DNA of 64,000 nucleotides from Kosakonia pseudosacchari (GCF_900184035.1 NZ_FXWP01000025.1:593054-657053), one strand, 5' to 3'. Positions 1-8,890 are shown, numbered from the stretch's first letter. Notes: a model not told the origin generated them from the letters alone. Program-made: numbers and translations.

Positions 1-201
1 GCAGGCAAAGAACGGCTGAAAGCCTTCACGCTGGAGGCTATCAAGCAGGGTAATGGTCGGGATGTAGGTGTAGCGATCCGAGCGGGATTCGTGCTTGTCA
101 GTACTAAATACACTGGGTACATAGGCTATCAACTCGTCGTTTGTCAGTGGGCGGTCGCGGCGTATCTGGTTAACTTGTCCAAAGCGGCTGGCTAATTTCA
201 T
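1..201 (-). CDS. DUF932 / YfjQ-like protein, N-terminal part (cut by window edge)
   Basis: The complement starts with ATG at 201 behind an AAGGAG ribosome site and stays open for 67 codons to the window edge. The start MKLASRFGQVNQIRRDRPLT and the following YTYIPTITLLDSL region resemble YfjQ/YafZ-type DUF932 proteins of CP4 islands. Molecular function is not known; relatives are typical cargo of P4-like islands. The rest of the gene lies to the left of this window. Family recognition is from memory of CP4-57 proteins, not from a search. Confidence 0.75.
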   Translation of the reverse strand, partial: MKLASRFGQVNQIRRDRPLTNDELIAYVPSVFSTDKHESRSDRYTYIPTITLLDSLQREGFQPFFAC

Positions 202-573
202 GATAAAACTCCTTCGTGGTTAATGGCACAAATGCAGAAAGGCCGCGCTTCCGGTAAAGAAGCGCGGCCTTTCTGCATTGATTTGGTGTTGCAGGGGTAA
301 TAGGGGAAAACTCTTTGTTGTTGAGGGAGGCGACAGCTAGCTAATGTCTGCTATGAGCGAGGAGCGGAAGTTGGCATTTGTCATAACCGCAGGGATGTAG
401 GACTAACATTGGCGTGTAATAATCAACCGGGAGCAGGTCACGATGACCTGTTAAGTTCAATACTACTAATTGTTAGATGGAAAACGTATGTAATAGGGAG
501 TAACTTAAATGAAAGATCCTGTGTTGCCGCCAAATACATTTCGGTTATTTTAATAAAAGTTAAGGGTTACTAT
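202..573. other. Intergenic region without a recognised gene
   Basis: This gap separates the divergent DUF932 gene and the ATPase gene. It holds the inverted repeat at 231-279. An in-frame ATG-less extension of the ATPase frame reaches back to 409, but it lacks a ribosome site there and the family-like sequence begins at 574. No RNA gene or promoter could be assigned with confidence. Confidence 0.5.
231..279. repeat. Perfect 21-bp inverted repeat with 7-nt loop
   Basis: The arms at 231-251 and 259-279 are exact reverse complements and enclose the loop CGGTAAA. The GC-rich core is GGCCGCGCTTC. The element sits 30 bases upstream of the DUF932 start codon, so the leader RNA of that gene could form a very stable hairpin. 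No T-run follows on either strand, so it does not look like a standard intrinsic terminator. Confidence 0.85.
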
Positions 574-2151
574 ATGTTAGAGTTTAGGGTTATTGAAAGA
601 GGTGGGTATATTCCTGCAGTGGAAAAAAATAAGGCCTTCCTACGGGCAGATGGCTGGAATGATTATTCATTTGTTACAATGTTTTATCTTACTGTCTTTG
701 ATGAGCATGGTGAAAAATGCGATATCGGAAATGTTAAAATTGGTTTTGTCGGTCAAAAAGAAGAAGTAAGTACTTATTCATTAATAGATAAAAAATTCAG
801 TCAACTCCCTGAAATGTTTTTTTCCTTAGGTGAAAGTATTGACTATTATGTTAATCTCAGCAAGTTAAGCAATGATTTTAAAAATAACCTTCTTAAAGCT
901 ATGCAGGATTTAGTAGTACGGCCAAATCGATTAGTAGACATTGAAAATGAAAGTGTCCTCAACACCTCATTACTTAGAGGGGTCACTCTTTCAGAAATTC
1001 ATGGGCAGTTCGCACGCGTGTTAAATGGTTTGCCGGAGTTGTCAGATTTCCACTTTTCATTTAACAGAAAAGGTGCTTCCGGATTCAGTGATTTAACTAT
1101 ACCTTTTGAAGTGGCGGTTAATTCAATGCCCAGCACGAACATTCATGCTTTTATCGGGCGGAATGGGTGTGGCAAAACAACAATTTTGAATGGGATGATT
1201 GGTGCAATCACCAATCCAGAAAGTAATGAGTATTTTTTCTCTGAAAATAATAGATTTATCGAGTCACGAATCCCAAAAGGATATTTTCGATCGCTTATTT
1301 CAGTTTCGTTTAGCGCATTTGATCCTTTTACTCCTCCTAAAGAACAACCAGACCCTGCAAAAGGTACACAATATTTTTATATTGGACTTAAGAATGCTGC
1401 CAGTAATAGTTTAAAATCACTAGACGATCTTCGTCTGGAATTCGTTTCAGCATTTATTGGTTGCATGAGAGCAGATAGAAAGAGACAACTCTGGCTTGAA
1501 GCCATTAAAAAACTAAGTAGTGATGAAAACTTTTCCAATATGGAACTCATCAGTCTCATTTCTAAATATGAAGAATTAAGACGTAATGAATCACAGATTC
1601 AAGTAGACAATAATAAATTCACTAAATTGCTTTATGATAATATTCAGAAGTATCTGCTACGAATGAGCTCTGGGCATGCAATTGTTTTATTTACTATCAC
1701 AAGATTAGTAGATGTCGTTGGTGAAAAGTCATTAGTTTTATTCGATGAACCAGAGGTTCATTTGCATCCACCTTTGCTCTCTGCTTTTTTACGAACATTA
1801 AGCGACTTACTCGATGCACGCAATGGTGTAGCAATAATTGCAACTCATTCCCCAGTAGTACTGCAAGAGGTTCCAAAATCCTGCGTGTGGAAAGTTCTGC
1901 GGTCAAGAGAAGCAATGAATATTATCCGTCCGGATATTGAAACTTTCGGTGAGAACTTAGGTGTTTTAACTCGTGAGGTGTTTTTACTTGAAGTGACAAA
2001 TTCAGGATACCACCATTTATTATTACAGTCCGTTGATTCAGGGCTTTCTTATGAAGCTATTCTAAAAAATTATAATGAACAGATAGGATTAGAAGGACGA
2101 ACTGTTTTAAAAGCGATGATAATGAATAGGGACGAAGGTAAAGTACAATGA
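574..2151 (+). CDS. AAA/ABC-type ATPase, Septu PtuA-like
   Basis: This 525-aa protein is an AAA_21-type (OLD/Rad50-like) ATPase. Walker A is GRNGCGKTT at about residues 195-203, the signature-like element LLRMSSG lies near 362, Walker B is LVLFDEPE near 388-395, followed by HLHPP and the IIATHSP switch-histidine segment. The start at 574 is chosen because AAGGG lies 7 bases upstream. The stop overlaps the start of an HNH nuclease gene by 4 bases (ATGA), so the two are translationally coupled. An ATPase plus HNH pair is the architecture of the antiphage system Septu and of retron effector pairs. No reverse transcriptase gene is present here. Defence function is inferred from domain pairing. 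Confidence 0.8.
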   Translation: MLEFRVIERGGYIPAVEKNKAFLRADGWNDYSFVTMFYLTVFDEHGEKCDIGNVKIGFVGQKEEVSTYSLIDKKFSQLPEMFFSLGESIDYYVNLSKLSNDFKNNLLKAMQDLVVRPNRLVDIENESVLNTSLLRGVTLSEIHGQFARVLNGLPELSDFHFSFNRKGASGFSDLTIPFEVAVNSMPSTNIHAFIGRNGCGKTTILNGMIGAITNPESNEYFFSENNRFIESRIPKGYFRSLISVSFSAFDPFTPPKEQPDPAKGTQYFYIGLKNAASNSLKSLDDLRLEFVSAFIGCMRADRKRQLWLEAIKKLSSDENFSNMELISLISKYEELRRNESQIQVDNNKFTKLLYDNIQKYLLRMSSGHAIVLFTITRLVDVVGEKSLVLFDEPEVHLHPPLLSAFLRTLSDLLDARNGVAIIATHSPVVLQEVPKSCVWKVLRSREAMNIIRPDIETFGENLGVLTREVFLLEVTNSGYHHLLLQSVDSGLSYEAILKNYNEQIGLEGRTVLKAMIMNRDEGKVQ

Positions 2152-3038
2152 AAAAACTACCTCTTCCAGCGAGAACTTATAGCGAAATGCTTAATAAGTG
2201 CTCGGAAGGTATGAAGCAGATAAATGTTAGAAATAACTTCATTGCTCACTTCCCCACTTTTTTGCATAAAGAACAGCAATATAGGGCATTAAGCTCAACA
2301 GGTCAGTTATTTACCTACGCTAGGACACACCCTCTTGCACCTACAACCTTGGTAGTTGGTAACCTAACAAAGGTTAAATTAGAAAACCTTTATGAAAATA
2401 ATCTCCGAGATAAAAACAAACCCGCTAGAGAATATTACGATGACATGCTGGTTTCATCAGGTGAAAAATGCCCATTTTGTGGTGATATAGGACAGACAAA
2501 AAATATCGATCATTTTCTTCCTGTTGCACATTATCCTGAGTTTTCGGTGATGCCTATTAATCTAGTTCCGTCGTGCCGCGACTGCAATATGGGGGAGAAA
2601 GGTCAAGTTTTCGCAGTGGATGAGGAACACCAGGCGATTCATCCCTATATCGACAAGGATATTTTCTTTCGTGAGCAATGGGTATATGCAAATTTCGTTG
2701 ACGGAACCCCGGGAGCTATCAGTTTTTATGTTGAATGCCCGGCGACCTGGCGGCAGGAAGACAAACACAGAGCTATTCATCATTTCACGCTTTTAAATAT
2801 TGCTAACAGATATCGCTTGGAGGCAGGAAAACACTTGAGTGAAGTGATTACTCAAAGAAACTCTTTCGTAAAAGTTATAAGACAATTTAGTCCAATCGCC
2901 ACCTCTCAGCAGCTACGGTCGGCATTTATTGAAGCAAATCTGAAACCTATTATAGATTTGAATGATTTCCCCAATTATTGGAAAAGAGTTATGTATCAGT
3001 GCCTGGCAAACTCAGCAGAGTTTTTCAGGGGGATCTAG
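2148..3038 (+). CDS. HNH endonuclease, Septu PtuB-like
   Basis: This 296-aa protein has an HNH zinc-binding module at about residues 108-150. CPFC is followed by the catalytic-type IDHFLPVAHYPE, then NLVP-CRDCN, giving two CxxC knuckles around the HNH core. It overlaps the upstream ATPase gene by 4 bases and is its only operon partner. In Septu the ATPase and the HNH protein form one complex in which the nuclease acts on nucleic acid. That role is inferred here from architecture. The N-terminal 100 residues show no motif I recognise. GC content is low, like the ATPase gene, consistent with horizontal transfer. Confidence 0.8.
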   Translation: MKKLPLPARTYSEMLNKCSEGMKQINVRNNFIAHFPTFLHKEQQYRALSSTGQLFTYARTHPLAPTTLVVGNLTKVKLENLYENNLRDKNKPAREYYDDMLVSSGEKCPFCGDIGQTKNIDHFLPVAHYPEFSVMPINLVPSCRDCNMGEKGQVFAVDEEHQAIHPYIDKDIFFREQWVYANFVDGTPGAISFYVECPATWRQEDKHRAIHHFTLLNIANRYRLEAGKHLSEVITQRNSFVKVIRQFSPIATSQQLRSAFIEANLKPIIDLNDFPNYWKRVMYQCLANSAEFFRGI

Positions 3039-3507
3039 AACATGATGAAAGATAGAAAATTAAGACGCTTATTGAAAGTGAACGCATACTTTTAATATGA
3101 AGGGGCTATTTTTACAAAATCTGGTAGTAATTTGCTAACCAATTCCTGGGCAGGTCATTGGCAACAGTGACTTGCCCCGAGAAGGATGTTTGCAATGTCC
3201 GTTCCTGGCACGGAGCTGTCCCTTACGAACCTTCTTTTGCCCGCAAGAAACTATCTAGACAATAATGATGGTACTGGGTTAGCATCTCATTCAGAGGGAT
3301 TTTCGCTTCGTCCATTTTCATAGGGACTCGGATATGATCGACGAACTTCAAGCCAGCAAATCTTGCTATTTCTACCGCCAAAAAGCTCCAATCACGAAAG
3401 TCGCGATCACGGAACTGTTCCGGGATATCAGAAAGGCGTAAACTCACCCCTCCAACAATTTTTTCTCTTTCATTCGGCAGCCCCACGGAGCATCATTTTG
3501 GTCTGCT

Positions 3508-5151
3508 TTGTGCTTTCAATTCGACAAGGTACCGGCTTTCCTGCCTGGCACTAAAGGCGTGATCGACCGGGTAACCGGATATTTGCTGATAGTCGAGCAT
3601 CGCGACTATGTTGCCATTTTCAAATCCCAGATCGATATCCCTCCTGATTTCTCGAAAAGGTATTTGCAGCGTATCGGTGCCCAAGATGTCGACCGTGGAC
3701 TGACGAGTAAGGACTCGGTATTTGCCCGGGTTCGACTCAGGCATATGACTCTGTCCCGCTTTGCATTGCGCAGCAAGACGCTTGAAGGCGAGAACCTTCA
3801 GAACAATGTAGGTATGGCATCCTCGGCTCGATTTGCCCCGTTAGGTTACAGCTTCACTGAAGAAGACGAACACTTTTCAACGACGCCGCGCACCGGGCGA
3901 ATCTCGCTTCGTGCGGATCGTGCAGGCTATTTGGAACTAGTTGATTATGCCTGTCGTATCATCGAACGCTTACAACCTCGTCCTGGAAGACCATCATCCT
4001 CCCCTTTCCTGGCAGCTTTCGCACGACCGTTGGAGCTATCAGATCTGACGGCAAACCCCACCCAATTTGCAGTTGATACCGCCATCCTCGGACAGGCCAT
4101 CTTTGATGACAAAATCATCCGCTTGGTCAAGCGTGACGGAATGGGCTATCGAGAGCTGCCAAAGGCAGAGGTTGATCTGTTACTCACGGAGCTCACAAAT
4201 ATCTTGCGCGTTGCCAAAAACGCCCATGGCAAGTTGCTGGTGTTACAGCCAGTAACAGGTTTAGAGGTAGGTGAGATCGCGATCAATAAAACGCGAATCG
4301 CTCTAAAACGCCTTTCGCTGCCTTTGCTCGCCGATGTATACGTAGAGGATACTCATTTCGCACTTGGCGCGGATGATAATCGCGCCCCGCTTAAGCAGTT
4401 CATCGACAAACAGGACACGTTTATCGTCTTGTTTGACCAGCCGAAATTTGCCTATTTAGATGGCAGTCTTTATCAAGACGACACTTTGGTCAATGGTGGC
4501 ACCCAGTTCTTGGGCTATCTCTTCGGTAATACAGAGTTAGCAACCGTCACTGATGAGAAAGGTTCCTTTACTGCTGCCCATCGTACTTTCGATCCAAATT
4601 CTACGTTCGGGGCAGTACTGTCGACGATCGCTCGAGAAGATGATGTCATAGTCTGCGATGATCTCGGTGATGAATGGGCAGATTTCGTTGGGTTTAGAAC
4701 GGATCCTGCTTCCCCAAGAGTCACCTTCTATCATGCAAAGCACGGTGAGCTGACACTCGGAGCCGGCGCATTTCACATTTCAGTAAGTCAGGCGATCAAG
4801 AACCTGGGCAACCTCACATTGCCCGCTCCAGCCATGAGCAAAAAATTTACCCGATGGGGGCGACTTTACAGCAATAACAATGTGAGGACAGGTATTCAAC
4901 GTACATGCCGTGGCACACCTGCTGATTTAAAGACTGCAGTGGAGATTTGCAGGAATGCCCCGCACACCTCAAAACGTGTGGCCATTGTGACTTCATCTCT
5001 GAGCAAGGCTGCAGTTGAGCAAACATTTAGGGATATTGAAGCGGGTAATACCCCGAGTCCATACTTTGTCCAGCTATATTGGTTGCTATCATCCTTCTTC
5101 GCTGCGTGTACTGAGGTCGGAGCATTCGGGTGCGTAATATGTCAGGAATAA
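3508..5151 (+). CDS. Unrecognised protein with a possible nuclease motif; 5' end probably disrupted
   Basis: This frame is open for 547 codons. At about residues 384-393 it reads CDDLGDEWADF and some 20 residues later FYHAKH. The spacing and hydrophobic pattern resemble a PD-(D/E)xK core with a His-x-Lys variant (D in ADF, then H-x-K). That assignment is inference. The only start in frame near the beginning is TTG 3508, without a ribosome site. The same frame continues upstream to ATG 3333 (MIDELQASKSCYFYRQKAP) but is interrupted by one TAA near 3438. The gene may therefore be broken by a nonsense mutation, or may start late. It follows the Septu-like pair in a defence-type context. Confidence 0.55.
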   Translation: MCFQFDKVPAFLPGTKGVIDRVTGYLLIVEHRDYVAIFKSQIDIPPDFSKRYLQRIGAQDVDRGLTSKDSVFARVRLRHMTLSRFALRSKTLEGENLQNNVGMASSARFAPLGYSFTEEDEHFSTTPRTGRISLRADRAGYLELVDYACRIIERLQPRPGRPSSSPFLAAFARPLELSDLTANPTQFAVDTAILGQAIFDDKIIRLVKRDGMGYRELPKAEVDLLLTELTNILRVAKNAHGKLLVLQPVTGLEVGEIAINKTRIALKRLSLPLLADVYVEDTHFALGADDNRAPLKQFIDKQDTFIVLFDQPKFAYLDGSLYQDDTLVNGGTQFLGYLFGNTELATVTDEKGSFTAAHRTFDPNSTFGAVLSTIAREDDVIVCDDLGDEWADFVGFRTDPASPRVTFYHAKHGELTLGAGAFHISVSQAIKNLGNLTLPAPAMSKKFTRWGRLYSNNNVRTGIQRTCRGTPADLKTAVEICRNAPHTSKRVAIVTSSLSKAAVEQTFRDIEAGNTPSPYFVQLYWLLSSFFAACTEVGAFGCVICQE

Positions 5152-5396
5152 ACAAGCGGGATTTGAGGAGCCGACTCATCACTTATAATTATAAGGCGTT
5201 GTGCGGCATATACTCAATATGCTGAAGTAAAGATGTATAATATGGTTAATTCTTCGTAAGGGGAGGGACCTTACGGGGGAGGGGTTTATAATGGCTATTA
5301 ATACGCAGTATTAATACCTGATTTCTTTGATATAAAGATTGATACCACAACAGGGTCTGACAACTGATTGTCAGACCAGAAATTATTCAAACGAAA
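5152..5396. other. Intergenic region between convergent genes
   Basis: This AT-rich stretch lies between the unrecognised nuclease-like gene and the convergent small secreted-protein gene. It contains CTGACAAC-TGATT-GTCAG near 5356-5374, a short inverted repeat that could end transcription. No gene or RNA was recognised. Confidence 0.35.
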
Positions 5397-5759
5397 TCAG
5401 TACTTCATCAGCCAGTCCCCCTGACTGGTGATGACATTAATCTCTGCCACACTGCATGGGCCTTTAATGTAGACGGCAATCTCTTTCCCGTAAGGCAACG
5501 TTGAAGGTACCAAAGCTACAGGCTTACTACCTGCGTAAACCGTGGGCATCTTCTGAATCGGGCAGTTACCCCGGTTAACGACAACATCGTTAATGGTGAC
5601 GCTGTCAGTCAGTGACTGAACATGAACACGCTGCTGATGCAGATTCGGGTAATACGGATTCTTAACCTGCTCAAGACCAATCCTGACGGGAGCCTCTGCG
5701 GCGTGCAGCAGAGGTGAGACCACCAGTGCCACGGCGAGGATACTCATTGCTGTTTTCAT
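5397..5759 (-). CDS. Small secreted protein, unknown function
   Basis: This 120-aa protein starts at ATG 5759, preceded by AAGGA at good distance; a longer frame upstream lacks a ribosome site. Residues 1-21 (MKTAMSILAVALV ... LLHAAEA) form a typical Sec signal peptide with an AxA cleavage site. The mature part of about 100 residues has two cysteines (RGNCP and GPCS) that could form a disulfide in the periplasm. It follows another secreted-protein gene by 35 bases in the same orientation. I do not recognise a family. It could correspond to the small exported proteins found beside yfjR in CP4-type islands. Confidence 0.65.
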   Translation of the reverse strand: MKTAMSILAVALVVSPLLHAAEAPVRIGLEQVKNPYYPNLHQQRVHVQSLTDSVTINDVVVNRGNCPIQKMPTVYAGSKPVALVPSTLPYGKEIAVYIKGPCSVAEINVITSQGDWLMKY

Positions 5760-5794
5760 TATTTTTTCCTTATTTTTGTTGGAGCAATAAAGGC

Positions 5795-6235
5795 TCACAT
5801 GCGAGTCAGACATCCTGATTTATCAAACTCAGGCAAAATCTTTGCGGAATTGCTGAAGGTGAAGGTAGCGGAGGTCAGTCCGGTCGCCGTTATATGGATA
5901 CGATGGGATTTTCTGGCTGCATCCCAGAAGGCTTCGAAGTTACTGCCCCCGGCATCAGAAAACGTGTCGTTAATCAGGAACGTGTCGCCACTGTCGGTTT
6001 GTGCCTGAACGCTGCGCCCATCATCATTGCCGCTGGTGAGCGTTTTGCCATCGGGTGATGTGTACCGGACGAACACATTGTCGTCGGGCGAGCAGGTCAT
6101 CAGCAGTTCAGCCCCCTGTTTATTCTGAATGAGGTATTCAGTAACGCCCTGAACCCGGGTACTGGTCCACTGGTTTACGGCCGCTCCAGCCTGCGCGGAG
6201 GCAAGCAGTATCAGTAAAAACGTTATTTTTTTCAT
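5795..6235 (-). CDS. Small secreted protein, unknown function
   Basis: This 146-aa protein starts with a clear signal peptide (MKKITFLLILLASAQAGAA) behind AAGGAA. The mature part is rich in Ser, Thr and Asp, with two cysteines (LMTCSP and SGCLTRM) near its ends. The start lies 8 bases after the stop of the WYL-regulator gene, so the genes form one transcription unit with the next small secreted protein. No family was recognised. Beta-rich composition and export suggest a periplasmic or surface protein; that is inference. Confidence 0.65.
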   Translation of the reverse strand: MKKITFLLILLASAQAGAAVNQWTSTRVQGVTEYLIQNKQGAELLMTCSPDDNVFVRYTSPDGKTLTSGNDDGRSVQAQTDSGDTFLINDTFSDAGGSNFEAFWDAARKSHRIHITATGLTSATFTFSNSAKILPEFDKSGCLTRM

Positions 6236-6243
6236 GATGTTCC

Positions 6244-6930
6244 TTATGTTGCAGTATCAGCCAGTACTTTCCGCAAGTACTGAAAGTGGGGTAAAGAAAG
6301 AATAAAATGTGGATCGGCGGTCAGTGCATCAATCTGCCGCCTGCGCAGAAATTGCCTTTTCGTCAGAAAGACATCTGCGATGCTTTCCAGGCGAAAGACA
6401 TAAGCCTGCTGCTGGTATTCACCCAGCAGATACCAGCTGTTTTCGAAATAAATCAGACGATAGGGGGCGAACCAGCGGTACTGCTCTGTATCCACGGTCA
6501 AGTCCAGCAAAGTACGGTCGAGGATCGCCTGTGTAATGCGCCAGAAACCACCAAAGGGGGTCGGTTTACGCCCTGGAGGCGAAAGCCAGACGATATAGGG
6601 CGACGGGATGCTACTGTCGGTCAGCACCGCTATCAGCTTGTTATCCATTGCCGGAAACAATTGCTCTATGCTGGTGGCGCGGGCAAAGTGAAGGATCGCC
6701 CTGTTGGTGTGAATGCCGGAAAGCGGCTGGGCCAGTGACCAGCTTCCCTGTCGGTATATCAGTTCCAGACAACTCAGACGCTCCCGAAAGTCCCGACGAA
6801 GGGTACGTTCAGAGATCTTAAATTCCAGAGCCAATGCCTGTACCGATAATTGTTCCCCCATCAGCAGGCGACTGATGATGATCGCCAGCCTTGATGCCAT
6901 GCGATCGTGTTGTTTTTCTTCCGCAGACAT
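6244..6930 (-). CDS. WYL-domain transcriptional regulator, YfjR-like
   Basis: This 228-aa protein begins MSAEEKQHDRMASR and carries an N-terminal winged HTH (SVQALALEFKISERTLRRDF, about residues 31-50) and a C-terminal WYL-type ligand domain with APYRLIYFENSWYLLGEY. That layout is typical of DeoR/YafY-like regulators, which bind DNA and sense a ligand or nucleotide. ATG 6930 matches the YfjR start known from CP4-57; the longer frame to 7002 would need TTG. It lies between a YaaW-family gene (ends 6951) and the secreted-protein genes. It may autoregulate this operon, which is inferred. Confidence 0.8.
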   Translation of the reverse strand: MSAEEKQHDRMASRLAIIISRLLMGEQLSVQALALEFKISERTLRRDFRERLSCLELIYRQGSWSLAQPLSGIHTNRAILHFARATSIEQLFPAMDNKLIAVLTDSSIPSPYIVWLSPPGRKPTPFGGFWRITQAILDRTLLDLTVDTEQYRWFAPYRLIYFENSWYLLGEYQQQAYVFRLESIADVFLTKRQFLRRRQIDALTADPHFILSLPHFQYLRKVLADTAT

Positions 6931-6950
6931 AGTGAAGGATTTCCGTGTAG

Positions 6951-7688
6951 TTACTGTGAGTGGTGAAGATGTTGCTGACGCAGACAAGCGACCAGCAGAC
7001 AAGCCGGCACGGTGACACGCCGTGCAGGGCCTGCCATATCCACAACCAGCCAGCCAGAGCTCAGTGCTATACCAACCGGTCCCGCCAGGACGGCGATTGA
7101 GCGGCTCAGTGTCAGATAGGCCACCATCGGCAGGGATCGCCCCAGTATCACTCGTGCCAGTGTACTGACCATCACTGCTGATAGGCGATAGGCTGCAAAG
7201 CCCGAGGCTCGGACGGCAGTCCGTATGGCCATTAAAATCAGCGGTGCTGTCGGTACGGTCAGCTCAGTGCCCATACTGTCAGCAAACTCCTGCAACTCTT
7301 CGGCTGACATCTCACTGAGACTTTTTTCAAGTAACGCCATCAGCAGGGAAAGCTCAATGGCTTCGGTGGTTTCCTCCTTCCGGTATTTCACGCCCGTATG
7401 GTCACAGACATCGCATAACACTTCCCGATACAGCACGCCTTTCCCACCCCGGAATACACTGGCAATACTGCTGGCACCAAAGGTCTGGATTTCAGCGGCA
7501 ATCTCCTGCCAGTAATTACGGTGCGCTGGATAAAAACGTTTGTAGTTGTCGCTGCCGGACAGCGTTTCCGTCCAGCGCAGGGTTTTGTCCCGTGGGTCAT
7601 GGGTAATGAGGCTGACCAGTAAATCCAGGTCCTCATTCTCACAACGCCCCAGAAACCGCAGGTCAGCATCTTCGCGATAAACGGCCAT
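6951..7688 (-). CDS. YaaW-family (UPF0174/DUF3944) protein
   Basis: This 245-aa protein has the DUF3944-type start YREDADLRFLGRCENEDLDLL followed by a YaaW-like domain. A hydrophobic C-terminal half contains probable membrane segments around residues 155-225. The start ATG 7688 has GGAGG 5 bases upstream. E. coli YaaW is similar in size and its function is not established. The gene ends 20 bases before the YfjR-like regulator gene and follows an EcsC-family gene, so all are probably co-transcribed. Confidence 0.75.
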   Translation of the reverse strand: MAVYREDADLRFLGRCENEDLDLLVSLITHDPRDKTLRWTETLSGSDNYKRFYPAHRNYWQEIAAEIQTFGASSIASVFRGGKGVLYREVLCDVCDHTGVKYRKEETTEAIELSLLMALLEKSLSEMSAEELQEFADSMGTELTVPTAPLILMAIRTAVRASGFAAYRLSAVMVSTLARVILGRSLPMVAYLTLSRSIAVLAGPVGIALSSGWLVVDMAGPARRVTVPACLLVACLRQQHLHHSQ

Positions 7689-7829
7689 TAGCCCTCCATT
7701 CAGGTCTGTATCGTCAGGACAAAAACGATAACAAACCCGCCTGTAAGGACATGGCCGATGCGTCAGGAAAATCAGCGTGCTATACGAGTAATGACGGACA
7801 GGTGATGTCCGAAAATGAAATACAGAGGA

Positions 7830-8408
7830 TTATGCTGCGCAGGGCGGAGTTACCGGTGGAATAAACAGACGAATGGCGAGTTGCCCCGTCAGGCGGGTGA
7901 CGAGCCAGGCGGCACCACCGTTGATTACCCCGCCCAGTAACGGGAGCAGCAGGCTTTCCCTGAGTAACACTTGACTGCTTTTCAGCAGTAATGCATCGCG
8001 AACCACCGTCAGCAGAGCGGTCTCGGCCTGAGGCTGGCTCAGTGCGCGGGTCAGTAACCGGGTGATGATGCCACTGATGGCATCCGAGCAGGCATCCCCG
8101 GCCAGCGCGCCCCAGCAAAGCAGGCGTACCCGTGGGTCTGCAGTGTCATGGCCTCCGATGATGGCAACGGCTGCACACAGCCGCATCTGAATGAACAGCG
8201 AAGAGCAGACGTCGGCGGTGACGGTCAGCGGCAGCAGCGCGCCACCGGTAAGACCACAAGAAAAGCCGGAGCCGCAGGCTTTCAGGGACTCGTACAGCAC
8301 CAGCGATTCAGCCGCATCAATACGACTCATGTCATTCTGAAGGTAACTGTCGGCCAGCACTGCGGCAGAGTCCGTGACGGCGGTACCTTCCACCGCCAGG
8401 GCATACAT
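7830..8408 (-). CDS. EcsC-family protein
   Basis: The sequence from AVEGTAVTDSAAVLADSYL through SGFSCGLTGGALLPLTV and AAVAIIGGHD follows the EcsC family pattern. That family is named for the ecs ABC transporter operon and has no settled biochemical role. ATG 8408 has only a weak ribosome site. A perfect AAGGAGGA lies at 8449-8456 and the frame stays open above it, so translation may really begin at CTG 8444 or ATT 8438, adding 10-12 residues that also fit the family. It is the first gene of the ecsC-yaaW-yfjR-like unit. Confidence 0.7.
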   Translation of the reverse strand: MYALAVEGTAVTDSAAVLADSYLQNDMSRIDAAESLVLYESLKACGSGFSCGLTGGALLPLTVTADVCSSLFIQMRLCAAVAIIGGHDTADPRVRLLCWGALAGDACSDAISGIITRLLTRALSQPQAETALLTVVRDALLLKSSQVLLRESLLLPLLGGVINGGAAWLVTRLTGQLAIRLFIPPVTPPCAA

Positions 8409-8438
8409 CCCGTCAAAGAGACGCTGTAATACAGTAAT

Positions 8439-8890
8439 ATCCAGACTATCCTCCTTATCGACAACTCCAGATGGTTGTCGTTAAGGTGATATATATCTGT
8501 ATTTTTTTTATTTTCAGTTTTTGCCGAAATCTCATAGTAAGCGACTGTGTATTCTTTATGTAATTTTTTACGTGTCTGGCATATGAGATGAGTTAGTCTC
8601 AAAAAATGCCTATGAGTAAATGGTTAGCTTTCTCCTGTTATTTATTTTATTTAAGAAATAACTCCAGAAAATAAAATGATGTGTTCTGCGATGGTTTTGC
8701 TTGCTTCTATTGCCTCCGGTGGCGGTGTTTGGTAATAAGTCGCTCCGTATTGGTATTATTAAATAAAAGAAGGTGAGTGTGTAATGCAGAAAACATATTG
8801 AATTCCGTTGGGGGTTGTTATTATAAAATGAATGATATTTATCTGTAACTTATTCGGAATACAGATGTAAATTATACTAGGGCTAAAGTT
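8439..8890. other. AT-rich intergenic region between divergent genes
   Basis: About 450 bases separate the EcsC-family gene from the Gp2-like gene. The sequence is very AT-rich and must hold promoters for both directions, but no convincing -35/-10 pair, operator or RNA could be picked out. Short frames inside it have no ribosome sites and no family resemblance. Confidence 0.4.

Noticed and set aside
3039..3332. Possible retron msr/msd near the ATPase/HNH pair
   Set aside because: No reverse transcriptase is encoded in the window and no convincing inverted repeats were seen.
3223..3486. Minus-strand frame of 87 codons with protein-like composition
   Set aside because: It overlaps the probable 5' part of the plus-strand nuclease-like gene, has no clear ribosome site or neighbour, and no family was recognised. 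It remains a weak alternative.
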